A stretch of DNA of 64,000 nt from Undaria pinnatifida (taxonomy: Eukaryota > Sar > Phaeophyceae > Laminariales > Alariaceae), in assembly GCA_012845835.1 (NCBI GenBank), contig JABAKD010000027.1:5511465-5575464 (forward strand). The letters run 5' to 3'. This document shows positions 39,501 through 51,500 of this stretch, in pieces. The translations under genes and the position numbers were made by a program. The notes below the pieces were generated by a model, which saw only the letters and a program-made list of their open reading frames with translations, ran no database searches and was not told the origin of the DNA. Each line of letters starts with the position of its first letter. The first letter of the stretch is position 1.

Positions 39501-42500
39501 TGCGGGAAAAGGGGTATGGTTTCAGACGAACAACCCACACGCGCTCCGCATGGGGCCAGGGCACCTCATCCAACCACAAACCACCCACGCGACAAGCATA
39601 GCCAGCTATTTGTGTGCTCGTTGCATTGAACTTAGGGTCCGTTCGAGGCTGAAGGCTAGCGAACCAAAAGGCTAGCCTCAAGGCTCGCAGTTTTTCACCA
39701 TTCCGTCACTGAATCATGGTTGATCCGTTCCTTCCGTCAATTTTTTGTCATGTAACGCTACCCCGGCCAACGTGATAACGAGCGGTAGAGAGTGGGCCTA
39801 ATTTTTCCTGGGACCCTTTCCCTTAATGATCTGCATACCCACAGCCAAAACGATGACTTTTGGGAAAAAAAAACAACGTACTTTATCCAATTATTTCAAC
39901 TATCTCAGCTATGAGTTTTGACAATTTTAGAGTCGATATTCATTTTTAGCAAACTGTGTAATTCTACGACCGCTCCTTTTTTACAGTTGTATAATCCTTA
40001 CGCCGCGAACAATCGCATGGCCCAGGATTTTTTTCGCGTTATTAAAGTAAAATGAAACCGTGATTTATTTCGATATAATGGGTAGTTCTTCAGCTGAGCA
40101 GCCAGTTAGCCGGAAACAATAATGGCCGAAAGGGGGTATTCCTGTCCCAGCATGCTCGGCGCCAGAGAAGTCAGGGGCTGAGAGGCGCCGCTCGAACACA
40201 CAGCAGCATCCATCCTCCCACACCTTCTCACGTAAAACTCGAGCTTTGGCGATTGCCTCATCGGTTTCAAGTTCGAGTTTCATCTTCATTCAGCACTGAA
40301 ATGGACAGACAAGAATATTCGATTTTATAGTTCCATTGTTTCTTCTGATGGTTTGCCCTTGCCTTCGGCGCCTCTTCCACGAGACTTCCTTCCTCGTCCA
40401 GAACGTCGTCTCTCAGGAAGTTCACCATGTAAAAGTCTGGTTTCGTTTTGTCCATCAGCTCCTCGCCGAACACCTCTCCCACCAAGCCGGACAGATATTT
40501 ATCGAAGAACTCTTTGTCCTGCAGTTTGCGAAGATCGTTTCACATCAGTTTCGAGCAGACCCCAAAAATTTGGAAGCAGAATGTCCACGCGAAAAATTTA
40601 ACCGGCTCTCTCGTGCAACGAAGCTGGGCATTCAGTTTCGAGCAGACCCAAAATGGAAGAACCAGAATGATCACGCGAATAATTTTATCGAAATAGTCGT
40701 GCAAGGAAGCTGGGTAATAAGTTTCGAGAAAATCAAGAAGGGCGTGACCAGAACGACCAAATGAAAACTTCGAGTTTTGTCCTGCAATGAAACTGGGTCA
40801 TTTTTTTTGGCGAAGTCGAAAGGGAGTAACCAGAATGGCCGTGCCACAACTTGCATCGACTTCGTCCCGCAACGAAACCGGGTCGTCAGGTCTCAACCAA
40901 ACCAAATGAGAACGACCAGAACGGTCAGCGAAAACTTACATAGGTATTGTTCCGCAACAGCTAAGTTAGATCAGAAAGTTCGAGCAAACTAAAAGAAAAT
41001 GATATATTATCATATAATTAAAATATAGAATACCCACGTCAAAACTCACGTCAGCTTTGTCCCGCGACAAAAGTAGGTAAGGTTCGAGCAAACATAAATG
41101 GAAGAAAAAACAGCAATAATAGTTTGACCTGGAAGAGCTTGGCAAGAGGGGTAGGGCAGAGTCCGCGCCAGGAGCTTGAGGCAAATTTTCCTCGCGTTTG
41201 ACAGGGACTGTGTTGATTTAGCAAGCCAAACGATCACATCAGGTGCATACTGTGTTCATTGATCAGCCAAACGATCCCATCAGGTGCATACGTTGAGATG
41301 TAACTTTGTGGTCGGTGGTGCTACCCAACTATTGAAAGAAAAGCCCTCAGCCGCTGAGTCCAACAAGGTAACGCGTAAGCTTGCCATTGGGGGGAAAGCT
41401 GCAAGAACACTATCAATCACATTTCATTTTTTTTTTTTGCGCTCAACGCTGATGGCGCATGTTGGTTTTTCGCTGCGTGCATGCATCACGGAATGTCTCC
41501 ACCGGCGGGAGTGCGGAGTATCGAAGGACTCCTGACATTAATAAATTTGTTTTTCTCTCACCTTGTTGGTAGTCAGCTTGTCGCAGAACACTCGCTCGCA
41601 CTCGTGTCGCCAAAGATTGACCAAAACTTCCACCGGGCTCATGTTGATTTTGCCCTCTACAGCCCGCGTGCCGCCCCGTTCTGTAATGGTCGTCTTGGGC
41701 GTGAGCAGTATGCCCTTCAAGGTTTTACGGGTTTGGAGGTGTTCGCGGGAAGAAAAGACAGGGAAGATACGACGCGCACCACACGTAGTGGCACTTTTGA
41801 ACAGTTTTTACTTCTTCGTTTGGCAAATATTCCTTGCAGGGTACGAGTTTATGGGCTACTCAATTTGCGGCGGGCTACTCAATCAAAGAGACCCTTGCCA
41901 CAGGCCAATGCTTTTTTCTCCGTTCGGCGTTTATCCCGGATGGGTTTGGGGTCTCACATGCATACACCAGGTACCTGGTTCCTGGTATTTCTTTTAGCGT
42001 AGGCGATACTACGCTTGGCAAGTTCATTATTGAAGGAGAGTGGGGAACGGGAGAGAGAAGCGTTTCGTCCGTTTCGTCTTACTTAGGGTGCTCTTAAACT
42101 GATTGCCTCGATGGATCCAACCCCTTTCGAGTCTTGGAAAATGAGGGGGGGCTGGGAACGTTTGAACGTGCATGAGCGTGCGTGCTGCACTCGTCGACCC
42201 AAAAGTACCTTCCTAGAGAAAGTAGGCGTTCTGTACGTAATATTCTCTACGGCAGCGGGCACCGATCAGGCAGACGGCTGAGCTTGATACCACTCCGTGC
42301 TAAACACCCGAAATAGAACAACCGTCTTCAGAGTCATCCCACGGTAACGGTTGCATTTTCTTGGGACCAAACGTTCCTCACCGGTTGAGTTCGGTTAGTC
42401 ATGATCTTTTCGTTTTAGAGTCTACCTGGTATTTGTTTTTGTGGTTTGTTTTCCAACTAACAGCGAATTGAAATGGTGGCCGGATTGAGCAAACGGATGT

Positions 42501-45500
42501 GTTCGGAGTCGTATGTTGGGGTGATGTTGATATCGAGCTTAGCTCATGTCAGAAGCTCAGAATTTTCTTAGAATCTGCTGCACCCCTGGCGTGTGCTGAC
42601 TCTTCATTGCCCTGGCGGAAGCCCCACCTCCCCCCCCCGAAGAACACCAAGAAACCGCCTACATCTCTGACCCAACTATCTATCTGTGTTACGCTGGAAA
42701 TATAATCAGAACCCACGACCAACACGAAAACCTGTATGATGTCCGATTTTATAACCGTATTTCGGTTCCAATTTACCATGTCCCCCCGCAATAGAACACG
42801 TTATTACTGACTAACAAAATTCTGGAGTTGAAAGGCAGAGAAAATTACCACTTGGTAAAGGCCTTGCTGTACGGAACGACACCGCTTTACCTGGAATACC
42901 CTGGAGAGGTCGCGCATGTTGAACAGGTAGTGGAACTTGGCCGGCGTCGGGAGCATTTTAGCTTTCATCGTGCGCCACAGGCTGATGGTTACCTGGGTGA
43001 GGTTTCCCACCACCTGAATGCAGGAGGGACGAGACGGGAACCGGCGTATGTTGGATACGTGTTGCTCCATATCGTGTTGGAACCGCGATGCACGTCCTAA
43101 AATGGTGTACTTATGTTTTCTTCCGTCGGGATGATGTTGGTTTTGCCTCGTTTGTGACCACGGGTTTTGTTTGGATTTCAGGCAAATGAGCCATAATGTG
43201 AGAACGATGCCATCATCATCTTATTATACTCTGTGATGAGGAGACACAAGGTAAAAAAAAATATCGTGACTGCGTCACCCACGCTGAAACCGCAAACTAA
43301 AAAACAATGCTCCAATCGGCTATCGGTATCGACTTTAGTCTTCCGGAGGTGGATGCGGGTCAGGAACCCAACGAAGTAGAGACTGCAATGCCTGCCTCTG
43401 TCTGCCTGAGCCCCACGATGTTTCACCCCACTACAGCAGCACAAAGTGCTCAGCTCAAATTTGATCATGCCACCGCGAAGCAGACTCAACTTGTCGCGGC
43501 AGCTAACCGACCCGGCATCACAGCCCCACCTACTCCGGTGTGCATCCCTTGCTCGCGTTAGTTACTTCCGCGTCGTGCCCGCCCGCCTACACCTTCCCCG
43601 TCAGAACTTATACTGAAACTAGTATAGAAAACACCCTATCTATCTCAAAGTACGAAGCCCAGTCCGGTTTACCATTCCTGTTTCTTACTCCTCATAGGTG
43701 TTCTGTACTGTCATTATTTTTCACTGCGACTTTAATGAGTTCCCAATGTCCCATTTATTCGCGATCATACTGGTTTAGGATACCTTTTCACTGTGGTCTT
43801 TAACCGAGTCTCACGGTCCCTTTTACTCACAATCGGACTGGTTTGTGACCTGTTCACTGCGGCCTTACGTTCACGATCAGACTGATTTATGATACTTTTC
43901 AATATCCCTTATTCACGACCAGATCGTTTTATGATACGTTTTCAATTTTCCTTATATTTACAATCAGACTGGCTTAGATGTTCAGCACTGCTGTACTCAC
44001 GTTCATTACTTCCGCGTCGAAACCGCCGGCCTTAAACCGTCCCCGTAACATCTGACCGTAGATGTCGTTGATGGATGTGATGCTAGGAAGTACGAGGTTG
44101 AACATGAAAAAGTTCCTCTTGAGTCGATTCGGGATGTCGTTTTTCCCACCCCCTGGGTGCCCCATGGCGGCTATGTATTGAAGGTCCTCGCACACCTGTC
44201 TCGAGCAAAAAATAAATATATAGACTAGGAACATATAATTTGTGCGGCAAACATACGCTCGGTAACCTATTTTTCTTATTTTACAGGGGACCCTAGTAAA
44301 TAGGACCTACGGTGGAGACAAAAACCCATATATTCATCTTTTTTTACTAATGTACAATATTTGGTCTTATTTACTATCGTCCTCCGTAAATAGATGTTTC
44401 GAGGAAAAATGTAAAGACACAATGCGGCCCATCCCTAGAAGATGGGCTTTGACAGTTAGAAGCAAGTATATCATCGTTCGAGTACAGGGCACCTATCATT
44501 GTCATTCTGTGCGCGGGTACATATATGGGGGTGGGGTTGGTGGTGATTTTTTATTTTTTCCCCGAAGAGGGACGCGTATACGATGATAGTTAGTATTTAG
44601 AGGGGGGCTGGTGAACATTGTTGATTTCGTTCTAGTTCGAGACAACTTTGAAATTTACTTTCAATGTTCGAGAGGGGCCACATTTAACTTTCACGAGCAA
44701 ATCGAAGCTCGATTGTTTGGACAACTTTAGTATTTATTTTCAATGTTCGAGAGAGGCGATATTCAACTCTCACGAGGAAAGCGAAGCTTTGTTTTTTGTG
44801 CGACGGCGTCCAAAACACGGGGACCACTTTCCGCCCTCGCATCCACGAATCTCCGATGTTCCCGAACGAAACATTGAACGTGCGGCGGGTCTCGTTGTGT
44901 CTGTACCTTAAAGTCCCCTCTCTTGTCCTTGTCTAGGAAGCAGAACCCCCCCCACTCCACGATCAGCCGCACCATCTCCAATGTCGGCTGGTCACCCCAC
45001 GCGTTCACCTGGTTGCGACAACATATCACGTGCGCATCCACCCAACCTACCTTAGCGTTATATTTTATTGTGTATCCTCCGACTGGTGGGTAAAACATGC
45101 AGCTTAAGGGGCCCAGCTGGCCATACGGTAACTCCGTACACATTTTTCGTTATTGCTGTGCTTGCCGTCCGACAATGAGCAGCATGATGATTTTCAACGT
45201 TGATCACTAGCAAAATCAGCCCACAAGATCCCCTCGAGAAGAAACCTCGGAAACATACGGATTTTTGTTCATCGCTTGTTTTGAGCTTTTTTTTTCGTAA
45301 AGATTGTCTTTTCCACAGCGGCTACGACACTATTTTCAGAAATAATGGGGCCTACGAGAAACCCGCCACACGAAAAGCAACACACCTCCTGAACCACAGC
45401 AGTTACGTCTGGATTTATGATGTGCGAATAAACCTTACGTTCAGTCCAATACTTTTTTTTAAAGTGCCATCATTTCCTGAATACGTACGCTTTGTTGTGT

Positions 45501-48500
45501 TTGCATCCGGTAAAGAGAACCCTGACATTTGGAAATTTTCTTCAGCTCCTAACCCGTACAACTAAATTGCGGCGCTCGTGCTGCAAGGAACGGGGGACTC
45601 CGTTAGGGGATGGCTCGGTCGATTCGGCATTGTTGAACAACATCGGAGCCGCTTATATCGTGGCATGTGTCTATTTCTACCCCCTCGCCGGGTTCGCCAT
45701 GTGTCTTTACGTCTTGAGAATCGTACCACTCCACTCTTACGTGGTCGAGCGAGAGAGTAAGCGCCTATGTGATAGTATGTACGTGTGTGGGGAGATAGCT
45801 AAGCAGCAGGTACGATAAATATGTGTGTGTCCTTTTAGCGCCGGTTGAGTACTGCCTGTTGCCCGCTGCAGCGCCTGTGAAAACGCTCGGCACAGGTGGG
45901 AACAAGTGGCAGTAGCAGTATCCTGAGCAACTCCTATTTTCCGCTGTAGTGCCGATTTTTTTATTTCCGGTTGACACATACCGGTGCTGCGGAGGGACCT
46001 CTACTGTATGTTGTTGGAAAAGTCTCCAGATCAGAATGAATACACAAACGGCGTTGTGGCGCGCTACCATCGTGTCGCAAACTTTCACCTCCGGCATGGA
46101 GAGGTCGTCCATAAAGATTGTCATCTTCTTGCCCCCGGGAGGACCGAAGTTTTTACCCCCGCGTTTATCCAGCTCAACTTCGATAGAGTTTTGGCACATG
46201 AACGGGGTGGTCGCGCTCGAGAAGTTGATCCTGGAATTTGTTAGCCGGTCGGTACGGTACAGGTTGGTCGGTTAGACGTAAAAAAACTCGGTTTGAACAC
46301 GATCAAACGAAGACAGGCAACAGGAGAGGCGCACGTATCTCATGCTAAAGGATGCTCTTCCCCAGCGACACATCAAAACACGGTATCCTCGAAACCGTTC
46401 GTTGGCCGCATGGAAAGAGAGGCCTAGATTGCCTAAAAAACTGGGTTATATGATAGCGCCCATGCATCTCTGCCCCGGATTCGCGTGCAAACGGCTGTTC
46501 TTCGGACGTGACCGTGTATGGTTGCACACCGCGGTCGGGGTCGCATGACCCTTTTCCGGCGGCACATGCTACGGTGGAAAGGTGCGCCATTTTTTTTCTA
46601 TGAGGTACTTCACTTGACGAGCTCCATGCCTTTCTTAACCCCGAAACAGATTGTACGAAAACCAGAACGACATTGCGACAATTTTGATTCGAGGGGCCTC
46701 GTCATCCCGAAAAACAAATGGCCAAAAATTGTTGCCTCTGAAGTAGCCGGGGTCACCCCCTCCCGCCCCCTGCGAGGGTTAAATATCTAAAGACTACGGC
46801 CATGCATGACATGGATTACCCCTCCCCCCCCTCTCCCGTTTCGAGGAACAAGCTACTTGGGAATAGCCGTGGGGTCATTTTTTTCACAGTGGCAAAGGGA
46901 AAGGGCCAAGAGGGAAGGGGGAGGCGGAGGGCAAAGTCTGTAGGGGTATAACATATTTGATCGCACATGCAAGGGACTCCTGTATACGGCACGAAAACCC
47001 CTCAATGTGCCTTTTATTAACGAGTATCAACACTAAGCTATACACTCGTCTGGGCTGGTCAATGGTGCTTGACAGATTACCTGCGCGGTGGCTTCGTTTT
47101 TCTTCGAGTAGTTTGGTTTTCAACAGCCCCCCCCCCCCTATTCAACTTGCGCCATTCCCGGTAATTCAGGCCAACCACATTGCGAACGGGAAGCGTGTAC
47201 ATATAACTGGGGAATAAGGCCGGCCCTTCCCCTCCCATGGCGGAGGGGCCATGTTTTGGAAATAAAATGTCAGCGGGTTATCATGCAGCACGTGCTATAC
47301 GACGTACAAGGTTCCCTTTCGGAGTGGGGTCAATTTTTTTATATCCTGAAGCGTCGCAAGTTGAAAAGGGTGAACACAGGCGTTCCAATGATACTTCGTA
47401 TGTGCCTGGTATGCTATGAGCTACTCTGATTTTGCTCCTGATGTACGCTTCGAATACCTGGCATGAGACCCGACGATGTGTGTTAGATTGCTGCATTGAA
47501 CGTGTTCATATTGTCGTGGTTCGATCTCCTGCTGTGCACCAACCACACTGGCACAAAGGCAAGAGCTTGAAGCCACGGCTGTCGTTGTACCGCTGCTGCT
47601 GTGCTGCTGCCGCATTACGATACTGATTTCGTGGCTGAGCGGCTAGTTTTGATAAAAAAAAACTCCACCTCTCTTTGTGATCGTTTTGTGTGCGTGCCAA
47701 AAACATATGAATTTTTAAGGGCCTTTGCTGCTGATTTATTCTTCGTGTACATGGTATCAGGTCCGATCATGTGCGTTGGGGCATCAGCACCCAACAGCAG
47801 GCAGCAACAGCAGCGGAGGGTGGCTAAGCCAACAGCAGCCAGTAGCAGCCAGAAGAAGAAGCAGGAGCTCGGTTCGTGTGATATGTAACGGCATGGGTTT
47901 CCATCGAAAAAACGTGCGTTTTTGGTCCGGTTGTACGTACGTCCAAGCTCGCCACCGCTGCACAGGAAGCCATGATCGACCGTCAACGCCATGGTCTTTC
48001 GTTCGTCCGCACAAGGGCCATGGTAGATGACGACGACGAATCCAAGCGCATGATATTTTCCCCGTTGCTCGCGGTGCCTTAGATCGCTGCCCAGCCAGGT
48101 GCGTAAAAACATACATAATCCGAGGTAAATCCTTAAACAAAACGGTTCTATCTTTTTTCCCAGCTCTTGTAGTCTGTCACGGTATGAAGGGCTTAGATTT
48201 AAGCAAATTGTTACGAAAAAATCCAGTGTCCCATATATGCACGATCAGACCGGTTTAAGATATCATGTACTGCGTTTTTGACAGGCTCCCATCGTGGAAT
48301 AAAGGGAGCATTGGGGCATACAATACCTTTTTACTGCGGTTTAGCAATTTCGACGGCTTCCAAATCCTCTACATACATTCACGATCAGACCGGTTTAAGA
48401 TACCTTTTCACTGCTGTTTTGACCGGGTCCAGCTCGGAGAAGAACATGAGCGCGGTTGACGTCTTCGCGGTTCCCTCCGCGCCGACCATAAGCACAGCCT

Positions 48501-51500
48501 TCCGTTGCTTGTGCAACATCCGCAGCAGGAAGAGAGCGCGCGTTGAGTCCATTGTGGGCACTAGAAGATTCGAGAAATCGAGCACGTCCGTGTTCGGGTA
48601 CTCCCAAAGAGGCGGGCGCCACCTGTTGTGAAGCCGAAGTTATCGGGCGTGGAGACGAGTGTACCCGAACGATAGGTTCGCAATGAAACACTCACCGTAT
48701 ATCTTCAGCGTTCAGGGTGGAATATGAACATGAAACAATGTCGTGAGTTTATAATATTCTAATTTAATTCCACCCCCCCCCCTCATGTCATGTCATGTCA
48801 TGTCATGTCATGTCATGTCATGTCATGTCATGTCATGTCATGTCATGGCATGTCATGTCATGTCATGGCAATTTCTAACGTTTCCAGCTTTTTATTTACC
48901 CGGGTGTAGCTTCTCCCTCGAATGTGGTGATCAAATTAATCGCTTCACACCCACTCTTCTACCCATATACTTGATGCGGTGTGGGTATAGTGGTCTCATT
49001 CGATCCGCTAGGCAAGCCTCGACGCGCCTCGACATCACCCGGGCAACGCCAAGGCGGAGAGAGATGCGTGTAGCCAGTCACGGAATGCGCACGGTGAGGG
49101 GAAGGAAGGAACGTTTGTTTTTGCAGTGGCGATGGGTTCACGCCAATACCCCCGTGTAAATCCGTGCGCATTGTATACTGGCATGAACACGTTATGACGC
49201 AGTGGGGCTGTTCGCCATGACTCCGGGTTTGCCTGCTACGGGAGGCCGTGGTAGTCAAGACCTGCGGTAAACAACAAAAATACATACTCCCCTTATTTTC
49301 CTAACTTTGTTTTTTGTCACGATGATGTGTATCGAGGCTCTGACTCTGCGAACAGAGCCGCAGAGGTGGCATCGTAGTGTCTGTGAAGATCGCTGGTGAT
49401 GGAGAAGAAAAATGATAATATTATTCTGGAAAAACTAAAGAACAAAAAGAAGGTGAGAGGGGCGAAGCATCTAGATTAAGATATTTAGTGTACTCAGGGT
49501 ATGACTACGAATCAACGAGATTCTAGTGGACCTGCAGAGTGCACACTCCAACAGTTTGATCCTGGTTAATGTGTTCTCCCGCAATAAATATATCGATAAG
49601 AAGGTTCGATGATTGTACCCGAACGCACCCTAAAAAACGATGTTATTTTGCTCCTCCTCCTGTTTGCGGGGCCGCGAACGAAGAGAGGAACATCGCGCAT
49701 TTTTCCAATTCGAAAACGTGACTTACTTTTCCCATTCAAACGTGCTGAGGTTAACGTAGTACTCAAATATCGTCTCCCCTTCTTCCACCTCCGGCATCAC
49801 GTGATTCTTGTCCAGCGCGCGCATCCATTGGTCGAATTTTACCCTGGGCAAGATGGGGAGGAAACACCATTCGTAAGCGGTGTGCGCGCGGTCGGCCTCA
49901 AAGGTTTGCTTCATGCCTTCGTGTTTCTCCTCTGTGCAGGGAAGAAAACCAAACCTAGGCAAGACTGATTGATCACAGATCTACCGGGTGCCACATCCAA
50001 ATATCTACTGGTTGATTGCGCGTTGCTTCTGATAGGTGTGAGCGCATAGGATTTGCGGAATGGTTGAGTATTCTTGTTGATATGGCGTGGCGGTCCCACG
50101 TGTTGATATTTCTAGTCTGATGCCCCCTGTGTCACCATCTTCTTCTTTTTCTTGACCACCTGTTCTCTACTGTGCACACTCTGCGCGGACAGTACAATAA
50201 TTGGCATCTGGTCTTCTTCCGTGTGCCCGACCCATGGCGGCGCCGTGCGCTATCCTCCCCTCCTCGCGAGGGAGCCAACCCCGCGCCTGGGCTTACCCAA
50301 CAAAGGAAAACGCCAAAATCAAGGAATATCCGCGTTTTCTCGGCCCTTCTGATTACTGCCTAAATTAAGATCACAGGTCGCCTTCCAACCCAGATCACGT
50401 CAAGTAGGTAGCAACAAGTACAGATCAAGAAAATAGTTTTAATGCAATATTTGTCGAAGTATCTACGAATACGTTCATGGGATCGCCACCGAAATGCGCG
50501 TCACCAAATTGTTTTTCAATTAAAAAAAAAAAACTATACGTACTTCAAAGCATCAACTGTGCTTCTGCATACATCACTCACAAGAAGCAACACCCCAATG
50601 CGATTGCGATGCAGCACGTATGTGCTCAAAACTGCCAAGGATTTTCACTGGTATTGACCAGCCCCGCGGGTCGGGTTCGCGGGTTCACGGATCGAGTGGG
50701 GCCGAGTCAGCATTTTTTTCAAACATTACGGGTCGGGTCGGGTCACCCTGACCAGATCCCACCCTCGCGAAGGGATCGGACCCTCGACAAGCCCTGGAAA
50801 ATAAATATTGCGTCCTGCGTATGGTCTACCTCGAACATGGAAGTAGAGTAAACGTCTTGAATTAAGTATGAAATCATTAAATTTCGCCACCCATTCACCT
50901 CCTCAATAAATCGTTTCACTCCAGCATGAAAATTTATTGATGCCTTGAACCAGTATGGACTGTTTGTTTTCGCTCCCCGGCCTTATGTAGGTTCCAAGCT
51001 AGTAATAGCGTTCTTGCGGTGTGCCGGCAATTCTGCGACCTCTTTGGGGTTTTTCTCTCGAAGGTGAAAATCAGTTACTGGCTTGAATTAGTATGACAAC
51101 GAACGTATATGTACCCTGCCGACATTACCTTCCTGTACGTTCACCGCTACTACTAAAGACATATCTATACATTCCTTCATCATTGCGGACGGATTTCCTC
51201 ACCTGTCCTCGAACTCAAGCAAGCCGCCCACAGACCATATCAGAGAGTACACGAAAAGCTTCTCGAGCTCTATCGCGATGTTTGGTCCCAGGGTGGCGCA
51301 GCCAGCCCCAGAAGTCATCCCCGTGACCAGGTCGCACAGCCCAGCGGTAACCCCCACGCGGCTGGCGCTCATCACCTGGGCGGTACGGGGTTCAGATTAC
51401 TCTCTTCCTTAATACGGTACGGTATTGTAGCATCACACTCTATCAGCCACCCATTTTCACTACCGAATTTGAGCCACTCGCACCAGTGACTCTGTACCCT

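Noticed and set aside
40336-40764. 142-codon plus-strand open frame
   Set aside because: Antisense to exon 20 and running into the repeat array of intron 19.
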